DNA from: Tannerella sp.
GTDB lineage: Bacteria; Bacteroidota; Bacteroidia; Bacteroidales; Tannerellaceae
DNA length: 9,006 nucleotides
Direction of reading: 5' to 3'
NCBI GenBank assembly: GCA_031263835.1
Contig: JAISEZ010000265.1
Location: 1 to 9,006 of the forward strand
In this document: one piece after another, positions 1-6,396 of the stretch
How the letters are laid out: each line of letters begins with the position of its first letter
Numbering within the stretch: position 1 is the stretch's first letter
Notes under the pieces: generated by a model
What the model saw: the letters and a program-made list of their open reading frames with translations, nothing else
Told to the model about the DNA's origin: nothing
The model's database searches: none
Translations under genes and position numbers: made by a program

Positions 1-1
1 T

Positions 2-85
2 TCCTTCCCGGTGACGGACGGGATTTTGGAAGTACACCTGCAACCGGATGACGTACTGGAGATACATTTTCCGCTTTCGTCATAG
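2..85 (+). CDS. 3' end of an unidentified gene (partial)
   Basis: Frame 2 is open from the window edge to a TAG at 83-85 and encodes 27 residues ending in DDVLEIHFPLSS. The alternating hydrophobic and charged pattern suggests the last strands of a beta-sandwich domain, as at the end of some secreted carbohydrate-active enzymes. That is only an impression, and the fragment is too short to name a family. The stop is followed within 10 bases by a hairpin, which fits the end of a transcription unit. The gene converges on the minus-strand genes at 924-3007. Confidence 0.5.
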   Translation, partial: SFPVTDGILEVHLQPDDVLEIHFPLSS

Positions 86-93
86 CGGATAGC

Positions 94-162
94 AAATGGT
101 CGCATCGTGCTGCGCCTCCGGCGTGATGCGACCGTTTGAATTGCACCCGGTCCGGTTTTTTT
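94..162 (+). terminator. Hairpin followed by T-run, possible terminator
   Basis: GGTCGCATC (98-106) pairs with GATGCGACC (125-133). The stem extends through one G-T pair and three A-T pairs to 94-137, around an 18-base loop. A run of seven T residues lies at 156-162, 18 bases past the stem, farther than in a classic intrinsic terminator. It sits just after the stop at 85. The right arm and loop (113-134) match the end of the 685-897 element at 20 of 22 positions, so this may be a small relative of that repeat acting as a terminator. Confidence 0.4.
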
Positions 163-256
163 CATTTTATGCACCTTTGCTAAACTTTTCAGGCATCCAG
201 TCTGTTATATATGATGTCAGCGATAGGAATTGTTTGTTTTTTAATTTTGAAGTGAC

Positions 257-457
257 ATGAATCCTTATAGAACAGCAAGAGAGATTAGAGTGCAAAAGCA
301 GGGACAGGCATTGCGCATTCGTTATTCGAAGACTGATTTTTTCAGTGAAGGTCAGGAAAAACAGTCGGAGGATACTGAAAAGGCAGGCAGCATGGATACG
401 GAAACAAAAAGTGAAATAAACGGGCGTTTTTCCGGGCAGTTCAATATCTTCCTGTAG
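257..457 (+). CDS. Doubtful small ORF, 66 residues
   Basis: ATG at 257 opens a 66-residue frame starting MNPYRTAREIRVQ and ending GQFNIFL. It is hydrophilic and rich in Lys, Glu, Gln and Ser, with no signal peptide or membrane segment. I do not recognise it. A perfect TAnnTTTG -7 box (TAATTTTG, 242-249) lies just upstream, but it would put the start of transcription almost on the ATG, and no clear -33 box is visible. Composition is less GC-rich than in the surrounding real genes. It may be a genuine orphan small protein or a chance frame in a convergent spacer. Confidence 0.3.
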   Translation: MNPYRTAREIRVQKQGQALRIRYSKTDFFSEGQEKQSEDTEKAGSMDTETKSEINGRFSGQFNIFL

Positions 458-494
458 ATGGATACATCCCGTCCGCCCCTGCCGCTCCTCACCC

Positions 495-526
495 TTGAAT
501 CTTTGAATGGTTGAATCTTTGAATTT
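495..526. repeat. Octamer tandem repeat, TTGAATNN x4
   Basis: Four consecutive 8-bp units occur: TTGAATCT, TTGAATGG, TTGAATCT, TTGAATTT. This is the same family as the arrays at 1700, 5179, 6256 and 6341. It lies in the convergent spacer, outside any confident gene. Confidence 0.75.
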
Positions 527-684
527 TCATATCCATGCACAAAACCGGGCCGCGTAAAGCATAATCAGAGAAGAGCGAATATATTCATTGAAGATAAACA
601 GATTGCAGATATATTTTGGCGGCTGCAACTTTCCCGACTTCGAATAAATGAAATCGGAGATTCGGCCGGGTGCATTTCAAAATA

Positions 685-897
685 TCGCATCACGCCGCAG
701 GCGTATCCTGTGAATAACGCCGGGATTTATCCCGGTGGGCGGAAAAATGCATCTTCTTCTCATCACTCCGGAGGAGTTACCCGCCTGCCGGAATGCTCCG
801 TGAGGGTAACACCTGACGGCGTTCGGAGAGAGGCGCACCGTTACCACCGGGATAACTCCCGGCGTTATTCACAGGCTACGCCTGCGGCGTGATGCGA
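685..897. repeat. 213-bp element with 54-bp inverted arms (MITE-like)
   Basis: Bases 685-738 are the reverse complement of 844-897 at 52 of 54 positions; the mismatches are 706/876 and 726/856. The arms contain smaller palindromes of their own, such as CGCCGCAGGCG and CCGGGATTTATCCCGG. The 105-bp centre has further short palindromes (ACTCCGGAGGAGT, 765-777). No transposase frame is present; a 60-codon frame starting with GTG at 710 is a by-product of the repeat. I see no clear target-site duplication. The element begins 26 bp past the stop of the minus-strand gene at 924, so its RNA could also end transcription from either side. It may be a non-autonomous mobile element or a dispersed palindromic repeat. 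Confidence 0.75.
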
Positions 898-923
898 CGG
901 GACAATGAGAGAATCATACCGAT

Positions 924-1691
924 CTACGGCTGTTTTTCCGTCAGGTGCTGCCAGAAGCGGACGGGCATGTGCTGGCGCTGCAGGCGGGGATTGAGGCGTT
1001 CCCTGATGGTCAGCGCCTTGAAATAACCTCGCCAGAGGTCTTGAAACAGTTTTTCGTCTGCGGCCATGAGCGTATCGTCCAGTTTGCCGCTGATTAGATG
1101 GCCGGCGTTACCGGCAAAGGTGATTTCGCGGGGCCGGTGCAAATCGTAGTAATAGCCGTACTTTCGCCGCAGGTCGTAAATGACCCACTGCTGGTCGGCA
1201 AAGCGGTCGGCAAAATGGGCGACCGTCAGCGGAAGGGCATTGTACTGCGGACGCACGGGCGCAAAGAATATGTCGTCCGCGGCCTTCTGGAAACGGAGAA
1301 ACTGTTTCAGATAAAGCGCTTCGTGAGATACTTTCCGGGCAAGGTTCTTCACCTCCAGCACGTCGGCGTCGCCAAAATTCAGGGATACGGACTGCGGATG
1401 GTCGAACGTCTTGCGGATGTAACGGAACAGCAGTTCGTCGCTGCCGTCCTGTTCCGACAGCCAGACGTGCATCAGCATGTTGCATGCCTCGCGCGGCAGC
1501 TTCTGCTGCAGGGCTGTCCAGACGCGCCCGGCACGGTCTTCGCGTGTGACGACCGCGTGCGTTTCGTCCGTAAACAGAGGCGCCGTTTCGCCCGTCTTCA
1601 GCAACCGCTCCGGAAACGTCCTGAGGCTGTAGGCGTCGAAAACGGCCGTCAACAGGCCCTCGAATGTCCGGTCATAGAAAAATACCGTCAT
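924..1691 (-). CDS. TIGR03915/DUF4130 putative DNA metabolism protein
   Basis: The product has 255 residues, close to the usual length for the family. It opens with MTVFFYDRTFEGLLTAVFDAY, the hallmark N-terminus of TIGR03915 (DUF4130), and keeps the conserved central and C-terminal parts, including QQWVIYDLRRKYGYYYDL and the later ALTIRERLNPRLQRQHMPVR. Family members are thought to act in DNA repair or modification, because they are normally encoded beside a radical-SAM protein (TIGR03916), and the domain also occurs fused to a uracil-DNA-glycosylase-like protein. The reaction is not known. No radical-SAM partner is in this window: the upstream neighbour is the U32-family gene, 47 bp away and on the same strand. 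The ATG at 1689-1691 follows an octamer repeat. It may be cotranscribed with the U32 gene. Confidence 0.88.
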   Translation of the reverse strand: MTVFFYDRTFEGLLTAVFDAYSLRTFPERLLKTGETAPLFTDETHAVVTREDRAGRVWTALQQKLPREACNMLMHVWLSEQDGSDELLFRYIRKTFDHPQSVSLNFGDADVLEVKNLARKVSHEALYLKQFLRFQKAADDIFFAPVRPQYNALPLTVAHFADRFADQQWVIYDLRRKYGYYYDLHRPREITFAGNAGHLISGKLDDTLMAADEKLFQDLWRGYFKALTIRERLNPRLQRQHMPVRFWQHLTEKQP

Positions 1692-1699
1692 GTTTTTTG

Positions 1700-1731
1700 A
1701 TTCAATGATTCAATTATTCAATTATTCAAAG
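1700..1731. repeat. Octamer tandem repeat, ATTCAATN x4
   Basis: Units ATTCAATG, ATTCAATT, ATTCAATT and ATTCAAAG fill the 47-bp gap between the two minus-strand genes. Read in the gene direction they appear as TTGAAT units ending 8 bases before the ATG of the DUF4130 gene, as in the array placed before the ATPase gene at 6394. Confidence 0.8.
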
Positions 1732-1738
1732 ATTGGTT

Positions 1739-3007
1739 TCATTCTTCCCGTGCAGCCTGTCTGATGTCCGGAACGAGTTTGTACATCCGGTCTGCGGGTC
1801 GGACGCGGCCGTTCGTGCGGAGGGAGAAACGCTCGCCTTTTCCGGTCTGCGGGACGGGATTCAGGTTGACGCGGATTTCCTCCACTGTCTGGAAAAGCGC
1901 GCCGGTGGTGGGGCCGGTAATCAGGATTTCGTCGCCCGTTCGCAGCGAGCCGCTTTCCATCTCGAATTCGGCCACTCCGAGCCTGCTGAAATAGTTGATT
2001 CCCCGGGCGATGTATTCTTTCCGCCTGGAGGCGTGGGAACCGTAACGGCTGCTCCATTCGCCCAGGCGCTGCCCGAGGTAGTAGCCGTTCCAGAATCCGC
2101 GGTTGAAAACGCTTTTCAGGCGTTCGTCCCAGGCGGCAATCCGCTCTTCGCCGTAGAGGCCGTCGCAGCAGGCGCGGACGGCTTCCCGGTAACAGGAGGT
2201 CACGACACGCACGTATTCCGGCCCGCGCGCGCGTCCTTCGATTTTGAACACGCGCACGCCGGCATCCATCATTTTGTTGATGAAATGGACGGTCTTCAAA
2301 TCCCCGGGCGACATGATATACTGATTCTCTATGTCGAGTTCGACGTCCGATTCGCGGTCTCTGACGGTGTATCCGCGGCGGCACAGCTGCATGCACGCGC
2401 CGCGGTTGGCGGAACGGTTCATCTCGTGCAGGCTGAGGTAGCATTTCCCCGAAATGGCCATGCAGAGGGCGCCGTGGCAGAACATCTCAATCCGCACGGG
2501 TTCGCCTTTCGGGCCTTTGATTTGCTGCGTCCCGATGGCGTCGAAGATGGCTCTGGTCTGTTCGAGGTTCAGTTCGCGCGCCAGCACGACGACGTCGGCA
2601 AAACGGGCGTAGAACTTCAGCGCTTCGACATTGGAGATGTTCAGCTGCGTGGAGAGGTGCACTTCCTGTCCGGTGCGGCGGGCATATTCCATCGCCGCCA
2701 CGTCGGCCGCAATGATGGCGTCGACGCCGCAGGCCCCGGCCGCATCCACAGTGTCGCGCATCAGCGGCAGGTCTTCGTCGTACATCACCGTGTTGAGGGT
2801 AAGGTAGCTTTTGAGGCCGTGTTCGCGGCAGAGAGCCACAATCCGGGGCAAATCGCCGGCCGTGAAATTGTTTGACGAATGTGCACGCATGTTCAGCTTT
2901 TCGACGCCGAAGTAAACGGAATCGGCGCCGCCCTGAACGGCCGCCATCAGGCACTCGTATGACCCGGCCGGCGCCATGACTTCGTATGAAGTATATAATG
3001 TATCCAT
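1739..3007 (-). CDS. Peptidase U32 family protein (TrhP/RlhA-like)
   Basis: From the ATG at 3005-3007 the protein has 422 residues; an in-frame TTG three codons upstream is a less likely start. It carries the full U32 signature near residues 174-192 (EMFCHGALC followed by GKCYLS), the KIEGR motif near 255-259, and five cysteines (about 177, 182, 189, 205, 209) of the kind that ligate an iron-sulfur cluster in this family. The N-terminus (VMAPAGSYECLMAAVQGGAD) is the standard TIM-barrel opening. Length and layout resemble E. coli TrhP (YegQ, tRNA uridine-34 hydroxylation), while RlhA (23S rRNA C2501) is longer. The family was originally called collagenase-like peptidase, but RNA hydroxylation is the better supported role for these relatives. 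I cannot say which RNA is the target. It is full length with no obvious defect. Confidence 0.92.
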   Translation of the reverse strand: MDTLYTSYEVMAPAGSYECLMAAVQGGADSVYFGVEKLNMRAHSSNNFTAGDLPRIVALCREHGLKSYLTLNTVMYDEDLPLMRDTVDAAGACGVDAIIAADVAAMEYARRTGQEVHLSTQLNISNVEALKFYARFADVVVLARELNLEQTRAIFDAIGTQQIKGPKGEPVRIEMFCHGALCMAISGKCYLSLHEMNRSANRGACMQLCRRGYTVRDRESDVELDIENQYIMSPGDLKTVHFINKMMDAGVRVFKIEGRARGPEYVRVVTSCYREAVRACCDGLYGEERIAAWDERLKSVFNRGFWNGYYLGQRLGEWSSRYGSHASRRKEYIARGINYFSRLGVAEFEMESGSLRTGDEILITGPTTGALFQTVEEIRVNLNPVPQTGKGERFSLRTNGRVRPADRMYKLVPDIRQAAREE

Positions 3008-3025
3008 TGCAATCAAATTTTACTG

Positions 3026-3033
3026 CAAAGATA
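3026..3033 (-). promoter_or_regulatory. -7 box for the U32-family gene
   Basis: On the minus strand these bases read TATCTTTG, an exact match to the Bacteroidales -7 consensus TAnnTTTG, 18 bases before the ATG at 3007. A TTTC that could stand in for the -33 TTTG lies 15 bases farther upstream, closer than the usual spacing of about 19. Confidence 0.55.
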
Positions 3034-3126
3034 AGGCTTTAAAGAGTTGAAAGTTGATAATCGGGAGAATCTCTGTGGCTCTGTCTTTTTTTTCCGGGAA
3101 TAATGCACTTTCTGCACAATAATATC

Positions 3127-3134
3127 TACCTTCG
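3127..3134 (+). promoter_or_regulatory. -7 box for the tetR/exporter operon
   Basis: TACCTTCG differs from TAnnTTTG at one base and lies in the divergent spacer, about 70 bases before the first possible tetR start. A TTTC at 3109-3112 is a weak, short-spaced -33 candidate. This is the only promoter-like site I can place in front of the exporter cluster. Confidence 0.45.
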
Positions 3135-3138
3135 CGCC

Positions 3139-3185
3139 GTTAACAGAAATGTTAGATAGATATGTTAGTTAATGCTGTTAAACAG
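3139..3185 (+). promoter_or_regulatory. Possible TetR operator
   Basis: GTTAACAG (3139-3146) and CTGTTAAA (3175-3182) form an inverted pair at 7 of 8 positions, and CTGTTAAACAG (3175-3185) is itself a near-symmetric palindrome. ATGTTAG is repeated directly between them (3149-3155 and 3162-3168). The cluster lies between the -7 box and the TetR gene, where an autoregulatory operator is expected. No family operator consensus was applied, so the exact site is a guess. Confidence 0.3.
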
Positions 3186-3200
3186 ACAGGTTGTGCGTAA

Positions 3201-3866
3201 ATGATTTATATGAATAATATTATAAGTATGGGTGCAGAAGATAAAAACAAGGAACAGGCCATCCTCGAGGCGGCCGAGCAGACGTTTCTCGAGAAGGGTT
3301 TCGAGGCGTCGAAGACAACGCAGATTGCGGCAAGGGCGGGAGTGACGCATACGATGCTGCATTATTATTACAGGACGAAGGAGAATCTGTTCAACATGGT
3401 GTTCGACAAGAAACTGCAACTGCTGAAGGATTCTCTGTATTCGCTGGTGGGGGAACCGGATGTGCCTTTTCTGGAACGGGTCGAGGTCGGCATGAAGGCG
3501 CATTTCGACTTTATCGCCCGGAATCCTCATCTGCCCCGCTTCGTGATTAATGAGTTACTGTTCAAACCCGAGCGCCTGAAGATAGTGGAAGCGGTCATCG
3601 AAAAAACCGCCCATTCGCTAATCGACAAAATCCAGCAGGAAATCGACCGGGAAGTCGAGCGAGGCGTCATCCGGCCCATCGGCGCGGCGACGCTGCTGCT
3701 GGACATTGCCTCGCTGAACGTCTTCCTGTTTGCCGCGCTGCCGATTGTAAACAGGTTCGCCATTCCGCAGGGCATGAGCGAAAAGGAGTTTATCGAAATG
3801 CGCAAGCAGGAGAACGTGGAAGTAATCATGTGCCGGCTGAGAATACAGCCCCGTTCCGAACCTTAA
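3201..3866 (+). CDS. TetR/AcrR family transcriptional regulator
   Basis: The frame gives 221 residues from the ATG at 3201. ATGs at 3210 and 3228 are also in frame. The one at 3228 (MGAEDKNKEQAILEAAEQ) gives the usual TetR N-terminus and may be the true start, since the nine codons before it are AT-rich. The DNA-binding helices lie near residues 18-65, with the recognition region around TTQIAARAGVTHTMLHYYYRTKENLF. The rest is a helical ligand-binding and dimerisation domain. It is the first gene of the exporter cluster, with 12 bp to the TolC-type gene, so it most likely represses the operon and itself until an export substrate or stress signal binds. The ligand is unknown. Confidence 0.9.
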   Translation: MIYMNNIISMGAEDKNKEQAILEAAEQTFLEKGFEASKTTQIAARAGVTHTMLHYYYRTKENLFNMVFDKKLQLLKDSLYSLVGEPDVPFLERVEVGMKAHFDFIARNPHLPRFVINELLFKPERLKIVEAVIEKTAHSLIDKIQQEIDREVERGVIRPIGAATLLLDIASLNVFLFAALPIVNRFAIPQGMSEKEFIEMRKQENVEVIMCRLRIQPRSEP

Positions 3867-3878
3867 CCGCCCTGACCG

Positions 3879-5162
3879 ATGAACCGTTTCATACTGACAA
3901 TCCTTGTGCTGGCAGGCGTGGCGCCGCTGCACGGACAAATCACGTGGACGCAGTGCCGGACAGCGGCGCGCGGGAATTATCCGCTGATAAGGCAGTACCG
4001 TCTGGTCGAGCGGAGCACGGAGTATTCCGTGGCGAATGCGGCCAGGGCGTGGCTGCCGCAGGTGTCGTTCTCGGCGCAGGCCGGCTATCAGAGCGACGTG
4101 GCTTCCTTTCCCGACGGGATGACGGCGCTGTACGCGCAGATGGGCATCGACATGAAGGGCCTGAACCGCGACCAGTATCGCCTGTCGCTGGAGGTCAACC
4201 AGACGCTCTGGGACGGCGGGCAGCGCCGGGCGCAGCAGGAGGTGGCGAAGGCCGGCGGCGAGTTTTCGCGGCAGAACCTCGAAGTGGAGATGTATGCCCT
4301 GAACGAGCGGGTGAACAGCCTCTACTTCGGCATCCTGATGCTCGGCGAGCAACTGACGCAGAACGCCCTCCTGCAGGAACTCCTGCAAAGCAACCTCCGC
4401 ACCGTCGACGCCTGCATCGACCACGGCGTCGCCACGGCGAGCGACCGGCAGGCCGTACAGGTCGAACTGCTGACGGCGGCGCAGCAGCGCGTGCAAATCG
4501 AAAGCACGGCGGCGGCCTACCGCAGGATGCTGTCGGTCATGACCGGCATCCCCGTCGGCGAGGCGGATGCGCTTGAAGTGCCGGCCGTTCGGCCACAGTC
4601 CGCGTCCGCCGTCGGCAACCGTCCCGAACTGCACCTGTTCGAGGCGCAGCGGCAGCAGTTCGAAGCGCAGAAACGGGCGCTGGATGCCTCCGTCAGGCCC
4701 CGGCTCGGACTGTTTGCGCAGGGTTTCTACGGCAATCCGGGACTGAATCTGTTCAGGGATATGACGGAAAACCGATGGACGTGGAACTACCTGGCCGGCA
4801 TCCGTTTTCAGTGGAATTTCGGCAGCCTCTACACGCGCGGAGGCAACCTGCAGAAGCTCTCGATTGCGCAGCAGCAGGTGGACAGCCGGCGCGAGGTTTT
4901 CCTCTTCAATCAGAATCTGAAGATGATTCAGCAGCAGGACGCCGTGGACAGGATGGACCGCATCATGGCCGACGATGCCGAAATCATTGCGCTGCGCACT
5001 TCCATCCGCCGTGCGTCCGAGGCGCGTTTCGCCCACGGCACGATGACCGTGAACGACCTGCTGCGCGACATACATGCCGAAAGTCAGGCGCGCCGCGCAC
5101 GTGCACTCCACGAAATCGAGTGGATAAAAAACATCTGCGACCTGATGGACACCGTAAACTGA
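3879..5162 (+). CDS. TolC-family outer membrane efflux protein
   Basis: The protein has 427 residues. It begins with a signal peptide (MNRFILTILVLAGVAPLHG, cleavage probably before QITW) and continues into two similar helical halves typical of outer-membrane factor channels: long Gln/Ala-rich helices around residues 120-215 and 315-425, with beta-strand segments near 60-115 and 255-310. There is no lipobox cysteine, so it is not a lipidated channel. It would trimerise in the outer membrane and extend a tunnel into the periplasm to meet the adaptor encoded next. It follows tetR by 12 bp and precedes the adaptor by 67 bp of octamer repeat. Length is normal for Bacteroidales TolC proteins. Confidence 0.92.
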   Translation: MNRFILTILVLAGVAPLHGQITWTQCRTAARGNYPLIRQYRLVERSTEYSVANAARAWLPQVSFSAQAGYQSDVASFPDGMTALYAQMGIDMKGLNRDQYRLSLEVNQTLWDGGQRRAQQEVAKAGGEFSRQNLEVEMYALNERVNSLYFGILMLGEQLTQNALLQELLQSNLRTVDACIDHGVATASDRQAVQVELLTAAQQRVQIESTAAAYRRMLSVMTGIPVGEADALEVPAVRPQSASAVGNRPELHLFEAQRQQFEAQKRALDASVRPRLGLFAQGFYGNPGLNLFRDMTENRWTWNYLAGIRFQWNFGSLYTRGGNLQKLSIAQQQVDSRREVFLFNQNLKMIQQQDAVDRMDRIMADDAEIIALRTSIRRASEARFAHGTMTVNDLLRDIHAESQARRARALHEIEWIKNICDLMDTVN

Positions 5163-5178
5163 CAGTTCAAGATTCAAA

Positions 5179-5226
5179 ATTCAAAGATTCAATGATTCAA
5201 TAATTCAATAATTCAATAATTCAACG
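5179..5226. repeat. Octamer tandem repeat, ATTCAATN x6
   Basis: Six consecutive octamers fill the gap between the TolC-type and adaptor genes: ATTCAAAG, ATTCAATG, ATTCAATA three times and ATTCAACG. A truncated unit sits just before. The array stops 3 bases before the ATG of the adaptor gene at 5230, so it occupies the place where a ribosome binding site would be. Its orientation is opposite to that of the arrays at 6256 and 6341. Confidence 0.85.
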
Positions 5227-5229
5227 CTT

Positions 5230-6195
5230 ATGGATATAATGAAAATCAAATTCATGCTGTGCCTCGCTCTCGGCCTGTCGGCGTGCGGGAGCGGACCGAA
5301 ACCGTTCGACGCAACGGGGTCGTTCGAGGCGGTCGAAGTGACGGTCTCGAGCGAGGCGGCGGGACGGATTCTTTCGTTCGACGTTGCCGAGGGCCGGCAG
5401 GTCGCGGCCGGCGAACGTCTCGGCGCGATTGATTCCGTTCAGCTTCATCTTTCCAGACTTCAGCTCGTGCAGCAGGTCTCGTCGGTCAGGAGCAACCGCC
5501 CCGACGTCCGAACGCAGATTGCAGCGCTCGGCGAGCAGATTGCGCGTCAGCAGGCGGAGCGCGTGCGCGTGCAGAACCTGCTCGACGCCGGCGCGGCTAC
5601 GCCGAAACAGCTCGACGACCTCGTCGCCGCCATCGCCGTGCTGGAGCGGCAGCTCGACGCGCAGCAGTCCGCCCTGCGCAACAGCGTCTCCAGCCTCGAC
5701 GCGCAGAGTTCGGCGCTCGAAATACAGATTGCGCAGATGGAAGACCGGCTGGCGAAGTGCGTCATTGCCTCGCCCGTCGACGGGACGGTGCTCGCGAAGT
5801 ATGCCGAGGCGGGCGAACTGAGCGCCGTCGGCAAGCCGCTGTTCAAGGTGGCCGACCTGCGGCACGTGTTCCTGCGCGCCTACCTGACGTCGGGGCAGCT
5901 TGCCGACGTGCGCCTCGGTCAGGAGGTTGCGGTAACGGCCGATTTCGGAGGCGACCGGCGAAGGGAGTATCGCGGCACGGTCGCGTGGATTTCGGACAAA
6001 AGCGAATTTACTCCCAAAAACGTTCAGACTCGGACTGACCGCGAAAATCTTGTCTATGCCGTCAAAGTTGCTGTCGAAAACGACGGATACATCAAAATAG
6101 GAATGTATGGGGAATTGAGAATGGAGAATGGAGAATTGAGAATTGAGAATGGAGAATGGAGAATGGAGAATGGAGAATGGAGAATGGAGAATTGA
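5230..6195 (+). CDS. HlyD-family periplasmic adaptor lipoprotein
   Basis: The protein has 321 residues; an ATG at 5239 (MKIKFMLCLALGLSACGSG) is an equally good start. A lipoprotein signal ends in the lipobox LSAC (Cys19), so it should be lipid-anchored. A lipoyl-like half (about residues 35-68) leads into a coiled-coil hairpin (about 70-175), then the second lipoyl half with SPVDGTVLAKYAEAGEL (181-197) and a beta-barrel ending near KIGMYGEL (289-296). It resembles YbhG-type adaptors that join a TolC channel to YbhFSR-type ABC pumps. Residues 297-321 are not part of the family: they are encoded by the GAGAATG/GAGAATT heptamer array and read as a seven-residue repeat (RMENGEL, RIENGEW, RMENGEW, RMEN). 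The TGA stop comes from a T-variant heptamer. Confidence 0.9.
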   Translation: MDIMKIKFMLCLALGLSACGSGPKPFDATGSFEAVEVTVSSEAAGRILSFDVAEGRQVAAGERLGAIDSVQLHLSRLQLVQQVSSVRSNRPDVRTQIAALGEQIARQQAERVRVQNLLDAGAATPKQLDDLVAAIAVLERQLDAQQSALRNSVSSLDAQSSALEIQIAQMEDRLAKCVIASPVDGTVLAKYAEAGELSAVGKPLFKVADLRHVFLRAYLTSGQLADVRLGQEVAVTADFGGDRRREYRGTVAWISDKSEFTPKNVQTRTDRENLVYAVKVAVENDGYIKIGMYGELRMENGELRIENGEWRMENGEWRMEN

Positions 6196-6214
6196 GAATG
6201 GAGAATGGAGAATG
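6117..6214. repeat. Heptamer tandem repeat, 14 x GAGAATG/GAGAATT
   Basis: Fourteen uninterrupted 7-bp units are present. Units 3, 4 and 11 are GAGAATT and the rest are GAGAATG. The first 11 units lie inside the adaptor gene and code for its last 25 residues; the others are downstream. G-type units carry no stop in any frame, whereas a T-type unit followed by GAG makes a TGA in one of the three frames. Loss or gain of a unit by slippage would therefore alter the adaptor's tail. Confidence 0.95.
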
Positions 6215-6220
6215 AATAAT

Positions 6221-6330
6221 GAGCAAATGTGAGAATGTGAGAATGTGCAAATTTTTGAATCATTGAATCATTGAATTTTTAAATATGAAATGTGAGAAGG
6301 TGAGAATTAGCAAATGCGGAATAGAAGACG
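6221..6330. repeat. Spacer modules shared with the next intergenic gap
   Basis: Bases 6221-6252 match 7318-7349 at 31 of 32 positions, and bases 6288-6330 match 7322-7364 at 38 of 43 positions. The common text is AAATGTGAGAA, then TGAGAAT, then GCAAATGCGG and ATAGAAGACG. Either the two gaps arose by copying, or the 63 bp at 6253-6315 were gained or lost between two GCAAAT direct repeats (6247-6252 and 6310-6315). No gene longer than 24 codons fits here. Confidence 0.7.
6256..6287. repeat. Octamer tandem repeat, TGAATCAT type x4
   Basis: Units TGAATCAT, TGAATCAT, TGAATTTT and TAAATATG. This block equals 6365-6396 at 31 of 32 positions, including the terminal ATG, so it is a second copy of the DNA directly in front of the first ATPase gene. 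Confidence 0.8.
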
Positions 6331-6340
6331 CTGTGGGAAT

Positions 6341-6396
6341 TGAATCTTTGAATCTTTGAATTTTTGAATCATTGAATCATTGAATTTTTGAATATG
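6341..6396. repeat. Octamer tandem repeat x7 containing a start codon
   Basis: Units are TGAATCTT twice, TGAATTTT, TGAATCAT twice, TGAATTTT and TGAATATG. The ATG of the last unit (6394-6396) is the start codon of the first ATPase gene, so the repeat replaces the whole translation-initiation region. No Shine-Dalgarno sequence is visible. Confidence 0.85.

Noticed and set aside
352..540. 62-codon minus-strand frame in the convergent spacer
   Set aside because: Overlaps the octamer repeat and the other doubtful ORF; composition is not protein-like and no promoter was seen.
710..892. 60-codon plus-strand frame inside the inverted-arm element
   Set aside because: It starts at GTG in one arm and ends in the other, so its sequence is dictated by the palindrome; no ribosome binding site or protein-like composition.
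1098..1700. 200-codon plus-strand frame opposite the DUF4130 gene
   Set aside because: Antisense of a gene with clear family motifs; long antisense frames are common in GC-rich coding DNA.
1733..2875. 380-codon plus-strand frame opposite the U32-family gene
   Set aside because: The minus strand carries the exact U32 signature; the plus frame shows no recognisable motif.
3618..5177. 519-codon minus-strand frame covering tetR end and the TolC-type gene
   Set aside because: Antisense to two genes with clear family features, crossing their boundary; no domain recognised.
6054..6263. Minus-strand frame of Phe/Ser/Ile/Leu repeats across the heptamers
   Set aside because: It is the complement of the GAGAATG array, which is stop-free in all frames; hydrophobic low-complexity read-through, not a gene.
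6285..6359. 24-codon frame (MKCEKVRISKCGIED and on) in the adaptor-ATPase gap
   Set aside because: Explained by the duplicated DNA module; too short, ends in octamer repeat, and has no ribosome binding site.
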